Assembly (NCBI RefSeq): GCF_004101865.1
Contig: NZ_CP026118.1
Coordinates: forward strand, 3,985,001 to 4,049,000
Length of the DNA stretch: 64,000 nucleotides
Source: Halobacillus litoralis
Lineage (GTDB): Bacteria > Bacillota > Bacilli > Bacillales > Halobacillaceae
Reading direction: 5' to 3'
Position numbers and translations under genes: made by a program
In this document: positions 8,364 through 17,194 of the stretch, piece by piece
Layout: every line of letters starts with the position of its first letter
Position numbering within the stretch: the stretch's first letter is position 1
The notes under the pieces: model-generated
What the model was told of the DNA's origin: nothing
Database searches by the model: none
What the model saw: the letters and a program-made list of their open reading frames with translations, nothing else

Positions 8364-9068
8364 ATGAGTTACTTAGAAGTTTTAAGCCGAGGCTTAGTTT
8401 TATTCAGTACGTTATATTTTTTGGCGCGAGTATTAAATAAGAAATTGATTTCCCAAATGACGTTTTTTGATTTTGTGGCTGGAATCACTCTTGGTTCGAT
8501 GACGGCTACCCTGACATTTTCAGTGAATGTATCTCTGGGAAAAGGAGTTTTCGGGCTTATTCTTTTTGCCCTTCTTGTGCTCATCATAGATGTTTTGTGT
8601 TTGAAAAATTTTCATCTGAGAAAGGTCTTCAATAGTGAGCCGACCGTTTTAATGGACAATGGAAAAGTTTTAGAAAACGGCATGAAAAAAGTGCGGTTTA
8701 CTGTCGATGAATTGCTGATTCAATTGAGGAAGAAAAATGTCTTTCATTTTTCTGATGTGGAGAGTGCAGTGTTGGAGACGGATGGTTCGGTGAGTGTCCT
8801 GAAGAAGGCGGGCCGACAGACTATCACTCAACAGGACTTGAATATAATCAAAAAAACCGCGGGTCTACCTCAAATTGTGATGATAGAAGGGAACGTTCTC
8901 CCGTATAGTCTCAAGTCTATGGGAAAAGATGAGTCATGGCTGAAGAATCAATTGAAGCAGCGCGGGATAAGTGATTTGACAGACGTCATTGTAGCACAAT
9001 TGTCTGCGACTGATGAATTATACATCGATACCAAAAAGGATAGGATTGATTTTTCGTCTGACGAATAA
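8364..9068 (+). CDS. DUF421 domain (YetF/YcaP family) membrane protein, 234 aa
   Basis: ATG 8364 follows GGAGGAG. Three N-terminal helices (to about residue 80, including MTFFDFVAGITLGSMTA) anchor a cytoplasmic domain with VLMDNGKVLENGMKKVRFTVDELL and FSDVESAVLETDGSVSVL. This arrangement is characteristic of DUF421 proteins such as YetF, YdfS and YkjA, which are linked to spores in Bacillus. The molecular role is unknown. Monocistronic. Confidence 0.9.
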   Translation: MSYLEVLSRGLVLFSTLYFLARVLNKKLISQMTFFDFVAGITLGSMTATLTFSVNVSLGKGVFGLILFALLVLIIDVLCLKNFHLRKVFNSEPTVLMDNGKVLENGMKKVRFTVDELLIQLRKKNVFHFSDVESAVLETDGSVSVLKKAGRQTITQQDLNIIKKTAGLPQIVMIEGNVLPYSLKSMGKDESWLKNQLKQRGISDLTDVIVAQLSATDELYIDTKKDRIDFSSDE

Positions 9069-9143
9069 AGTGTTAAATAATTTTCTTTCATTTGGTCACA
9101 ATAATTCATGTGCTTAAAAATGATGAAAAGGGAGGTTATAACA

Positions 9144-9992
9144 CTGTTCTTCCATGTAAAAGAACTTCAGTACAATGCGAAGCCTTCAAAACCCGATCCT
9201 GTGTATGCAAAGAAACTACAAGAAATCCTCGGGGGACAGTATGGGGAAATGTCAGTTATGATGCAGTACCTTTTTCAGGGCTGGAACTGTCGTGGAAATG
9301 AAAAATATCGCGATATGCTGTTGGACATTGGGACCGAAGAGATTGCCCATGTTGAAATGATTGCGACAATGATTGCGCAATTATTAGATGGTGCCCCTGT
9401 AAATGATCAGGAAGATGCGGCCATGGACCCTGCAATCGGTGCTGTTCTAGGGGGGATGAACCCACAGCATGCCATTGTTAATGGACTGGGTGCGCAGCCT
9501 AATGATAGTGCTGGCTACCCGTGGAATGCCCGTTACACAATTGCGAGTGGCAACTTACTTGCTGATTTCCGAGCGAATTTGAATGCAGAAACTCAAGGCA
9601 GGCTCCAGGTTGTCCGTCTATATGAAATGACCACAGATCCCGGCGTGAGAGATATGCTTTCTTTTCTTATTGCAAGAGATAAGATGCATCAGAATCAATG
9701 GATGGCAGCAATCGAGGAACTTGAAGAGAGTCAAGGTGCAGTTGTCCCTTCAAGCTTTAGTCCTGAACATGAAATTTCAGATGTAGCCTACTCGTTTATG
9801 AATTTCTCTCAGGGAGAAGAAAGCAAGACAGGTAGATGGGCACGTGGATCTTCTATGGATGGGAAAGCGCATTTCAATTATGTCCAGCAGCCTGAAGCTA
9901 ACGGGCAGAAACCACAGCTGAATCCATCACCACCATATATGCATGGCACGCCGCCCATCAGTGACGGTGGACCTGCTGAAATGAATCACTAA
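9144..9992 (+). CDS. manganese catalase, apparent CTG start
   Basis: Non-haem dimanganese catalase decomposing hydrogen peroxide. With CTG 9144 as codon 1 (GGGAGG eight bases upstream) the dinuclear metal ligands fall at Glu35, Glu66, His69, Glu149 and His182, almost exactly the numbering known for this family, and the N-terminus FFHVKELQYNAKPSKPDP matches CotJC/YdbD-like relatives. The upstream ATGs at 9108 and 9120 would put the ribosome site inside the gene. The C-terminus is a proline-rich tail. Spore coat and cytoplasmic forms both exist in Bacillus. It is followed 18 bases later by a DUF3231 gene. Confidence 0.93.
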   Translation: MFFHVKELQYNAKPSKPDPVYAKKLQEILGGQYGEMSVMMQYLFQGWNCRGNEKYRDMLLDIGTEEIAHVEMIATMIAQLLDGAPVNDQEDAAMDPAIGAVLGGMNPQHAIVNGLGAQPNDSAGYPWNARYTIASGNLLADFRANLNAETQGRLQVVRLYEMTTDPGVRDMLSFLIARDKMHQNQWMAAIEELEESQGAVVPSSFSPEHEISDVAYSFMNFSQGEESKTGRWARGSSMDGKAHFNYVQQPEANGQKPQLNPSPPYMHGTPPISDGGPAEMNH

Positions 9993-10010
9993 AAACAGGA
10001 GATGATAAAA

Positions 10011-10517
10011 ATGGGTATTATGTCTGGAAGTCAACAAAAAGAACCATTACACTACGGTGAAGTCTTTAGCTTATGGAGTTATTTAAGTGTTTCCAAAGGC
10101 GCACATGCACGTTACCAAACGTTTTATAATCATGCTGGGGATCAGGAGTTGAAACGTCTCCTTGAAGAATTAGCTCGTGGGATTGAACAGGAAACAAAAG
10201 AAGTAGCAGAAATCCTAAAAGCTAATGGTGTGGTATTACCGCCTTCTCCTCCAGAGCGTTCTGTAGCTGATGTAGAGGATATTCCTGTAGGAGCTCGTTT
10301 GAATGATCCGGAGATCAGTGCCATTATTTCCAGTGATATAGCTCAAGGCTTAGTCGCCTGCAGCCAGGCAATGGGCGGAGCGCTCCGTGAAGATATCGCT
10401 ATCCTATTCGGGCAGTTCCATATGAACAAAGCTCAAGCAGGGGCCAAAGTTTTGCGTCTGAATAAGGAAAAAGGCTGGGTTGTTTTACCTCCAATGCACA
10501 AATCCAAAAAAGATTGA
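10011..10517 (+). CDS. DUF3231 family protein, 168 aa
   Basis: ATG 10011 is chosen because AGGAGA precedes it by eight bases. The N-terminus MGIMSGSQQKEPLHYGEVF and the helical body with a ferritin-like heptad pattern are typical of DUF3231 proteins, distant relatives of CotF-type spore proteins. It follows the manganese catalase after 18 bases without a terminator, so the two are probably one unit. The biochemical role is unknown. Confidence 0.85.
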   Translation: MGIMSGSQQKEPLHYGEVFSLWSYLSVSKGAHARYQTFYNHAGDQELKRLLEELARGIEQETKEVAEILKANGVVLPPSPPERSVADVEDIPVGARLNDPEISAIISSDIAQGLVACSQAMGGALREDIAILFGQFHMNKAQAGAKVLRLNKEKGWVVLPPMHKSKKD

Positions 10518-10543
10518 ATACTGGCCAAAAATAGGAATAAAAA

Positions 10544-10577
10544 CAGGGTCCATGCATTTTTTAAAAGCAGGACCCTG
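10544..10577. terminator. terminator between convergent genes
   Basis: CAGGGTCC (10544-10551) pairs with GGACCCTG (10570-10577), with T-rich DNA on both sides. It separates the catalase/DUF3231 unit from the minus-strand DUF3243 gene. Confidence 0.7.
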
Positions 10578-10582
10578 GATTA

Positions 10583-10891
10583 TTATTTATTGGTTTCGTC
10601 TGTCAATTTAACCAGAACATGAGCAATGTGCTTGCGCTCTTCTTCATTAGCAACGTTCCACAGTTCATTGAGAACTTTTTCCTCACGGTTTCGAGGTTCC
10701 TCATGATCGGCCAGATAGTCGCCGACTCGCTTGGCGCCTTTAGTTAAACCTTCTTCTCCTAAACCGAGTTTTTCCCCTTTATGGACTTTGTCACCCAGAT
10801 AATCTTTGAATGATGAAAAACTGTTAAGAATATCGTCTTTTTTATCTTCGCTCAATTGAGCGGCAAAGTTCTTTGGATCGTGAGTACTCAT
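10583..10891 (-). CDS. DUF3243 family protein (YmfJ-like), 102 aa
   Basis: A small, charged, helical cytoplasmic protein. The motif FKDYLGDKVHKGEKLGL, the central NREEKVLNELW and the closing HVLVKL are diagnostic of DUF3243. In Bacillus subtilis ymfJ lies in another context; here the gene is single. ATG follows GGAGG. Function is unknown. Confidence 0.88.
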   Translation of the reverse strand: MSTHDPKNFAAQLSEDKKDDILNSFSSFKDYLGDKVHKGEKLGLGEEGLTKGAKRVGDYLADHEEPRNREEKVLNELWNVANEEERKHIAHVLVKLTDETNK

Positions 10892-11131
10892 TATTTTCCT
10901 CCTATATCTTTATTGATGATGATTGCCATATAATACATGTATCACTTGATGTAAGTTATCAAACGTTTTCAATACATGTTTTTGAATGATTGGTCTTATT
11001 TCACTAAAATCCCCTCTACATGTCCTGCTCTATTTCGAATGAAAAATAGATGTGATATGCTTGTAATGTAAAAATTTCCAAAAAAGTTCGGGAAGTACCC
11101 TTTCAATGGAAATAAAAAAAGGAGCATTTGT

Positions 11132-11878
11132 GTGGATTCAATGCCAAAGCCGCAAGTAATGATTGTAGGGACATTTCATATGAGGCACACCACGGATTTA
11201 GTAGCTCCGGATGCAGGAAGTGTATTTTCGGCTGCAAAACAAAGAGAAATCAAAAAGGTCATCGATTCGCTCGAACAATTCAAACCGAATCGTATCGCTG
11301 TTGAAGTCATCAAAGAAGATAATCAAATACTGAATGAAGAATATCAAAAGTACATACATGAGGATCTGGAAGCTGAAGTTAATGAAGTGCATCAGATCGG
11401 TTTTCCATTGGCTAAGCTGCTTGGGCACTCTGAAGTTTATGCTGTGGATTGGATGGGCACAGTAGGAAATAGAGGAATAGGAAATGTACTTAAATGGGCT
11501 GAATTCAATCAACCGGATTTATATGAATACATAGAAGAAGCCTATCTATCAAAGGAGAAAACTGAACTAAAGGATAAGAGAATCGATCGTCACGTATATG
11601 ATTGTAATAGAGAGGAGAGTGTGAAAAAGGAACATGAGTTGAATTTGGCTATCGCCAGAATCGGTAAGGACAAAGAATATATAGGGATCGACTGGGTAAG
11701 ATGGTGGTATCAAAGGAATTTAATCATATATTCGAATATAGCAGAGATAACAAAACAACCAACAGATCGTACATTGATGATTGTCGGCCATGCGCATGTT
11801 CATATATTATCGCAACTTTTGAAGGAAAGCGGATGCTTTGATGTTTTCCCAGCTACCGATTATTTACAAAAAACATAA
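11132..11878 (+). CDS. DUF5694 (TraB-like) domain protein, GTG start, 248 aa
   Basis: GTG 11132 stands seven bases after AAAGGAG. The protein opens with VMIVGTFHMRHTTDLV, then a helix with RIAVEVIKED, and ends in LMIVGHAHVHILSQLL. The paired GTFHM and GHAH motifs are what defines DUF5694, a family distantly related to TraB/GumN (Tiki-like) putative metal-dependent hydrolases. No signal peptide is present, so it is likely cytoplasmic. Monocistronic; substrate unknown. Confidence 0.7.
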   Translation: MDSMPKPQVMIVGTFHMRHTTDLVAPDAGSVFSAAKQREIKKVIDSLEQFKPNRIAVEVIKEDNQILNEEYQKYIHEDLEAEVNEVHQIGFPLAKLLGHSEVYAVDWMGTVGNRGIGNVLKWAEFNQPDLYEYIEEAYLSKEKTELKDKRIDRHVYDCNREESVKKEHELNLAIARIGKDKEYIGIDWVRWWYQRNLIIYSNIAEITKQPTDRTLMIVGHAHVHILSQLLKESGCFDVFPATDYLQKT

Positions 11879-11955
11879 ATCCAGCTTCGAGATGTTAGTA
11901 CATAACTCTCGGCGTATCGCCAACACTAAGAAAAAATGTACGAGGGGATGAGAAC

Positions 11956-12923
11956 ATGACGTTGTTTCGGCTTGGGTATGTAGCAATGAGTGTCAACCTG
12001 CAAAACGCTTCCCCATCTCAAACATTGACGTATAAGAAATTCGAACAAATTCAGGATCGAGAGGCAGCCCTTAGAAAGCTGGAAAGAATCGCTAAATCCA
12101 ATATTCAGAACTGTGTGCGTTTACTGAAGCATAATAAAGCTTATGATATCAATTTTTTTCGATTGAGTTCGCGTTTAATTCCCCTTGCTACCCACGAAGA
12201 GCTGGAGGACTGGAACTATCTTGCTGCTATTAAAGAGGATTTGCGGGAATTAGGTACCTTTGCAAGGGAAAATGAGATGCGACTTGATTTTCACCCTGAT
12301 CATTTTGTCGTCCTCAATTCTCCAAATAAAAATATATTCAAAACATCAATGGCTGTATTGAAATACCATTACCTTCTGCTCCATCATATGGGAATCGACC
12401 CGACCCATCGCTGTGTGTTTCATTTGGGGGGCGCTATCAAAATACAGAGAAATCACTCGAACGATTCATAGATAATTGGTCGCTCGTCCCTCAAGGCATT
12501 CAAAAAATGGTGATGATTGAAAATGATGATACCTCTTACACTTTGGGAAATGGTCTGTACGTATGTGAAAAACTGAATATTCCGCTCGTATTCGATCTTC
12601 ATCACCATCTAGCGAACGATGGCGGGGAAAACTGGACCACTTCCTGGAGTCGCGTCGTCTCTACATGGTCACACTCACCTTTGCCGCTGAAAATGCACAT
12701 ATCAAGTCCGAAGAATGAAAGTGAATTTAAAAGCCATGCAGACTATATTGACCTTGAAATGTTTTTGGATTTTGTAAGAAATGCCAATGGATCGACAGAG
12801 CAAATCGATTGTATGATTGAAGCGAAGAAAAAGGATGGAGCCTTATTTCAGTTAGTCGGAAAGCTGCGAGAGCACCCAAACATAGAAATGCGCTCTGACA
12901 GCTCATTTATCTGGAAGGATTAA
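11956..12923 (+). pseudogene. uvsE: UV damage endonuclease UvsE, frameshifted in a G-run
   Basis: The two frames together give a complete UVDE: RLGYVAMS at the N-terminus, metal-site segments DFHPDHF and FDLHHH, and a C-terminal ends-with-IEAKKKDGALF segment. UVDE nicks 5' of UV photoproducts, an alternative to UvrABC important in spores. The first frame ends at 12471. The family sequence resumes in another frame if one G is added to the six-G run at 12426-12431, giving HLGGRYQNTEKSLERF. Real phase-variable loss and sequencing error are both possible. Confidence 0.9.
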
Positions 12924-12969
12924 TTTAGAGATGTTGGATGAGTGGACCGGGTCGTCGGAGAATGAGTGT

Positions 12970-13262
12970 GGCCACTGAAAAACCCTTCTCAATCCAGCGG
13001 AGCTGTTGATGTTTGTTGTTGCTTCTCACGAATCGCTTGTCGGTGGATGCTTGCCGCGCGCACGGCCACAGCTAACCCAGTCAAGAAGATCCCTTGACCA
13101 CGTGGATCTTCGGCTCGTGCTGTTCCCGCTGGCGTCACCACCGAACGCTCATCGTGGAATCAAAAGTGGTCCATTAAAAAAAGCCGAGTTGGACGATAAA
13201 AGCGTCCAACTCGGCTTCTTTATTTGATGCCTAACCCAAAAAGATGCAGTTCTTCAGTGGCC
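12970..13262 (-). repeat. interspersed repeat copy 1, best-preserved ends
   Basis: This 293-bp non-coding element begins GGCCACTGAA and ends TTCAGTGGCC, a perfect 10-bp terminal inverted repeat. It contains two modules shared with the other copies: a segment containing CGCTTGTCGGTGGATGC (about 13,033-13,049) and a perfect 15-bp hairpin AAGCCGAGTTGGACG/CGTCCAACTCGGCTT (13181-13217). It is inverted relative to the copy at 22,285. A second, single-copy repeat-like tract with CCGCGGAAACTC continues to about 13,345. The hairpin, followed on both sides by short A/T runs, may end the acyl-CoA dehydrogenase transcript. No gene lies between 12,924 and 13,368. Confidence 0.85.
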
Positions 13263-13368
13263 TCGGAAGGAGACGCTTTCCGCGGAAACTCACTACGCTC
13301 CCGCGAAAAGCGAGTTATTCCCTGCAGCCCCGGTTCTCTTTTAAGACTCGAAACTAAGTCTCCCTCAA

Positions 13369-14562
13369 TTAAGGGCTCGATTTCCATGCAGGAAGCATCC
13401 GGTCCAAGGGCTTATCTTTTCTGTAACCAAGCACATATTCCGCTTGCATGATCGTATGGATTTCTCTTGTACCTTCATAGATGACAGGGGCTTTCGAATT
13501 TCGTAAATAACGCTCGACGGGATATTCATTCGAATAACCATAGGCTCCATGAATTTGGACAGCATCGTCGGCAGCCTGGTTTGCGAAGTCACAGGCCTGC
13601 CATTTTGCGAGTGAAGTTTCCCTGGTGTTGCGTATGCCTTTATTTTTTAAATCCCCAGCACGATAAACGAGGAGCCGACTCATCTGTAAACCTGCTTCCA
13701 TTTTTGCAATCATCTGCTGGACAAGCTGATGTCTGCCTATTTCTTTGCCGAAGGTTTTTCGCTCATGGCAATACTCGATGCTTGCTTCCAAACAAGCCAT
13801 AATTTGTCCGCATGCGCCGGCGGCCACGGTGAAGCGGCCGTTATCCAGAGCAGCCATGGCAATTTTGAATCCATCTCCTTCATTCCCCAGCAGGTTCTCT
13901 TTAGGCACTCTCACATGGTCGAAGAACAATTCTCCGGTATTTCCCGCGCGGATACCGAGTTTCCCCTTAGTCGCTTTTGAAGAAAAGCCTTCCCACGTCC
14001 GTTCAACAATGAATGCGGAGATACCATGGTGTTTCTTGCTTTTATCGGTATAGGCGAAGACCAGAAAATGATCAGCAGTGTCACATAAGGAAATCCACGT
14101 TTTCTGCCCGTTCAATATATAATGATTCCCGTCAGGTTTTGCGGTCGACTGTAAGGCAGCTACGTCAGAACCTGCTCCTGGTTCGGTCAGCCCGAATGCT
14201 CCGGTTTTTTCTCCTTTGGCCTGGGGAACAAGGTATTTTTGCTTTTGTGCCTCTGTGCCCCATTGAAGTATGCTCATACTGTTCAGACCTGTGTGGACAG
14301 AAACTGCGGTGCGAAAGGCTGTATCTCCGCGCTCGAGTTCTTCACAAACAATCGCTAATGAATTGTAATCCATTCCGCTCCCGCCGTATCTTTCCGGTAT
14401 ACAAACCCCCATTAATCCTAACTGTGCAAGCTTTTGTAAGGTCGCTTTATCAAAATGGCCGTTGGCATCCCAGCTACCGATATTTGGCATCACTTCTTTG
14501 TCCACAAAATCCCGAACTGTCTTTCTAAGCATGTTTTGTTCATCGCTCAACTCGAAATTCAT
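13369..14562 (-). CDS. acyl-CoA dehydrogenase, probable glutaryl-CoA dehydrogenase
   Basis: FAD enzyme of 397 residues with the family signature blocks FGLTEPGAGSD, GQKTWIS, FGKEIGRHQLVQQM and a catalytic-base segment VIYEGTREIHT with Glu363. YEGT-x-x-IH rather than YEGTSEIQ is common in glutaryl-CoA dehydrogenase-like enzymes, and the next gene is a family III CoA-transferase. I infer oxidative decarboxylation of glutaryl-CoA to crotonyl-CoA. ATG 14562 follows GAGGAG by seven bases. It is the second gene of a two-gene operon, 11 bases after the transferase. A generic short-chain role cannot be excluded. Confidence 0.85.
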   Translation of the reverse strand: MNFELSDEQNMLRKTVRDFVDKEVMPNIGSWDANGHFDKATLQKLAQLGLMGVCIPERYGGSGMDYNSLAIVCEELERGDTAFRTAVSVHTGLNSMSILQWGTEAQKQKYLVPQAKGEKTGAFGLTEPGAGSDVAALQSTAKPDGNHYILNGQKTWISLCDTADHFLVFAYTDKSKKHHGISAFIVERTWEGFSSKATKGKLGIRAGNTGELFFDHVRVPKENLLGNEGDGFKIAMAALDNGRFTVAAGACGQIMACLEASIEYCHERKTFGKEIGRHQLVQQMIAKMEAGLQMSRLLVYRAGDLKNKGIRNTRETSLAKWQACDFANQAADDAVQIHGAYGYSNEYPVERYLRNSKAPVIYEGTREIHTIMQAEYVLGYRKDKPLDRMLPAWKSSP

Positions 14563-14573
14563 CGTATCACTCC

Positions 14574-15764
14574 TCAAATCGTGTTCGCTTTCCTTAAACG
14601 ATCAATCTCTGTTCGTGAATAACCTAAAGCCAGCAAAATTTCATCTGTATGTTCACTCGGCTCAGGAGGATGAGTTTTCATTTGTACTGGGGTTCGGGAT
14701 AATTTTAACGGGCTCCCGATCATGCCTATTTCGCCTGCTTTCGGATGGTGGGCAGTGACAAACATGTCTCGTGCCTGTAACTGTTCGTCCGATCTTAATT
14801 CATCTAAATGCTGAATCGGTCCGAAGGGTATGCTCCTCTTCTGGCATTTCTTCTTCCACATCGCCGTTGTCTCTTTAGTGAAAGCTTCTTGCAAAAGAGA
14901 AGAAAGTTCCTTGCGGTTCGCCACTCGTCCTGAATTTGATTGAAATCGGGGCTCATGGGCTAACTCAGGCTGGCCTATGATCTCACACAGAGAAGCAAAC
15001 TGTTTGTCATTGCCGACTGCGATGACCATCTCGCCATCTTTTGTGTGGAATGTTTGATAGGGAACGATGTTGGCGTGATGGTTTCCGAGACGTTCTGGCA
15101 CTTTACCTGTCATCAAATAATTGCTGCCGATATTGATCAGTGAACTCACAGCTGAGTCATACAGAGACAAATCGATTTTCTGTCCGGTTCCGGAAAAGGA
15201 TCTCTCAAGCAATGCCGCTTGAACTCCTATGCAGGCATATAATCCAGTTAACACGTCCGTAATCGCGATTCCTGATTTCTGCGGACCTGATTTTTCATCA
15301 CCGGTTATGCTCATCAAACCGCTCATTGCCTGGATGATGAAGTCATAACCCGGAAGGTGGCGGTAAGGGCCTGTCTCACCAAAGCCGGTAATGGAACAAT
15401 AGACGATACCGGGATTGATCTTTTTCAGTTCAGGATAAGCTAATCCGAGTCGTTCCATAGTGCCGGTTTTAAAGTTGTGAAGGACAACATCACTCTGTCT
15501 GATTAGTTTTTTAATGATTTCTTTGCCTGCTTCGGATTTCAAATTCACGGTAAGGCTTTTTTTATTGCGGTTAGCGCACAAGTAATAGGCGCTCACTTTT
15601 TCTTGAAATGGTGGCCCCCAGTTCCTCGTTTCGTCACTTCCGCCAGGAGCTTCCACTTTAATTACTTCAGCACCAAGATCCCCCAAGATCATCGAACAAT
15701 AAGGACCGGCAAGTACACGGGTCAAATCTAGCACACGGATTCCTTTTAATGCGACCGTCAACAT
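14574..15764 (-). CDS. family III (CaiB/BaiF) CoA-transferase, probable glutarate CoA-transferase
   Basis: The 396-residue protein has the family's N-terminal GIRVLDLTRVLAGPYCSM, the ADLGAEVIKVE-like segment, the GYDFIIQAMSGLM block and the nucleophilic aspartate in AITDVLTG (Asp170, equivalent to Asp169 of formyl-CoA transferase). It moves CoA between carboxylates. Because its partner is an acyl-CoA dehydrogenase of glutaryl type, and the human relative SUGCT activates glutarate, I infer formation of glutaryl-CoA. First gene of the minus-strand operon, divergent from the aminotransferase operon. Confidence 0.88.
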   Translation of the reverse strand: MLTVALKGIRVLDLTRVLAGPYCSMILGDLGAEVIKVEAPGGSDETRNWGPPFQEKVSAYYLCANRNKKSLTVNLKSEAGKEIIKKLIRQSDVVLHNFKTGTMERLGLAYPELKKINPGIVYCSITGFGETGPYRHLPGYDFIIQAMSGLMSITGDEKSGPQKSGIAITDVLTGLYACIGVQAALLERSFSGTGQKIDLSLYDSAVSSLINIGSNYLMTGKVPERLGNHHANIVPYQTFHTKDGEMVIAVGNDKQFASLCEIIGQPELAHEPRFQSNSGRVANRKELSSLLQEAFTKETTAMWKKKCQKRSIPFGPIQHLDELRSDEQLQARDMFVTAHHPKAGEIGMIGSPLKLSRTPVQMKTHPPEPSEHTDEILLALGYSRTEIDRLRKANTI

Positions 15765-15789
15765 CGCTCACATCCTTCCTCTATATAAA

Positions 15790-15830
15790 AAGCCAGAAGA
15801 ACCCATACGATGTATGAATCCGACTGGCTT
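15790..15830 (-). promoter_or_regulatory. hairpin with U-run in the leader of the CoA-transferase operon
   Basis: AAGCCAG (15790-15796) pairs with CTGGCTT (15824-15830) and inside it CATAC pairs with GTATG. On the minus strand the stem is followed by TTTTTATA and ends about 25 bases before the start codon. It could be a transcriptional attenuator. Between here and 16,018, GATCATA and TATGATC also bracket a paired region. I could not match it to any known riboswitch or T-box. Confidence 0.45.
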
Positions 15831-16018
15831 GGGAACAACGATCATAATCAGGTGCAGGAGAGGGATGTCCTCTTTGGGCTACATCACATCTTATGCGGCA
15901 TCAGGAGGAGATATGATCCTGAAAATCCTCTATCATAGATTCATTTTTCCAGGAATAGGATAGATCAGTGGGACAATCTAGCGAGTAAGCGATCATGTTA
16001 TGGCTGGGGGTTTGTAGA

Positions 16019-17194
16019 ATGTCTAAAGGTTCGAAGCAGGTCAGTAGTTTACCCGCCTATCTGTTTTCGATTTTTCATAAAAAGAAAGTTGCATTAGAAG
16101 CGCAAGGAGTAGATGTCATAGATTTAGGAATCGGTGCCCCGGACTTGCCAACACCATCTTTCATCATCGATCGGTTGGCAAAGGAAGCTAGGGATCCTGA
16201 AAATCATAGATATTCGCCATATGGAGGTTGCCGGGAATTCAAACTGGCTGTCGTTGATTTTTATCAAAAGCATTATCGAGTGGAGTTGGATGCAGATTCC
16301 GAGGTTCTCGCTCTGATTGGATCTAAAGAGGGGATCGCCCATTTGATCAGTGCTGTTATAGACCCTGGTGATGGTGTTCTCACTCCGGACCCGGGATATC
16401 CTGTCTATCAATCAGCAATCCATCTCGCTCATGGTACAGGCGTGAAGTTTCCTTTAGATGAGGCGAATGGGTACACCCCTCGGTTAGAAAAGATTTCGGA
16501 AAGAGACATAAGACGATCGAAACTGATGTTATTGAATTACCCGAACAATCCGACAGGGGCCACTGTAGATCTGGATACCTTTGAAAAGGCGGTCTTATTT
16601 TCGAAGACTCACCACCTTTCTCTTGTCCACGACGCCGCCTACGACCTTGTGACATTCAGAGATTATCAAGCTCCGAGTCTATTGCAAGTACAGGGAGCGA
16701 AAGATGTGGCCGTCGAGTTCGGGTCTTTATCCAAAAGTTTCAACATGACCGGCTGGCGCATTGGATATGTTGTCGGTAATAGAGACTTGATCAAAGCGTT
16801 ATCGATTGTGAAAAGCAATATGGACACAAGTCAGTTTCTACCAATTCAAAAAGCAGCTGCAACAGCTTTGAACAGCGATTTCGTGGCTGTGAAAGAAAAC
16901 AACCGTGTCTACGAAGATCGGTTGGATATGATGATGAAGGCTCTACAGGAAATGAATATTGAAGCGGACAAGCCGCGAGGTACATTCTTCATCTGGGCGA
17001 AGGTCCCGGGTGGCCATACATCACAAGCATTCGCTGAAAAGATGCTTAGCGAAGCTGGTGTGATCATCACTCCCGGCAATGCATTTGGATCGAAGGGAGA
17101 AGGGTATTTCAGAATCAGTTTATCTGTACCGAAAGAGCGATTACATGAAGCAGTGAGTCGTATGAAAAAAGTGATGAAGGGAGGGACAATGTAA
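16019..17194 (+). CDS. class I/II PLP aminotransferase, probable 2-aminoadipate aminotransferase
   Basis: A fold-type I aminotransferase of 391 residues: substrate loop DLGIGAPDLPTP, SPYGG, NYPNNPTG (Asn177), VHDAAY (Asp205) and the PLP lysine in SLSKSFNMTGWR (Lys239). It looks like the LL-diaminopimelate/aspartate-aminotransferase-like subgroup. Context suggests conversion of 2-aminoadipate to 2-oxoadipate with 2-oxoglutarate as acceptor; this is inference. ATG 16019 follows GGGGG by eight bases; an upstream in-frame ATG at 15995 lacks a site. First gene of a four-gene operon; its stop overlaps the next start by one base. Confidence 0.85.
   Translation: MSKGSKQVSSLPAYLFSIFHKKKVALEAQGVDVIDLGIGAPDLPTPSFIIDRLAKEARDPENHRYSPYGGCREFKLAVVDFYQKHYRVELDADSEVLALIGSKEGIAHLISAVIDPGDGVLTPDPGYPVYQSAIHLAHGTGVKFPLDEANGYTPRLEKISERDIRRSKLMLLNYPNNPTGATVDLDTFEKAVLFSKTHHLSLVHDAAYDLVTFRDYQAPSLLQVQGAKDVAVEFGSLSKSFNMTGWRIGYVVGNRDLIKALSIVKSNMDTSQFLPIQKAAATALNSDFVAVKENNRVYEDRLDMMMKALQEMNIEADKPRGTFFIWAKVPGGHTSQAFAEKMLSEAGVIITPGNAFGSKGEGYFRISLSVPKERLHEAVSRMKKVMKGGTM

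Noticed and set aside
10958-10971. cre-like sequence CAAACGTTTTCA before the DUF3243 gene
   Set aside because: It matches only seven of ten fixed positions.
13581-14758. Several plus-strand open frames of 70-170 codons
   Set aside because: They are antisense to the acyl-CoA dehydrogenase and CoA-transferase genes, which have clear family motifs; the plus frames have no ribosome sites or protein-like patterns.
15831-15960. Lysine, glycine or TPP riboswitch in the divergent lysine-block promoter region
   Set aside because: I compared the conserved cores by eye on both strands and none matched; only generic pairing is visible.
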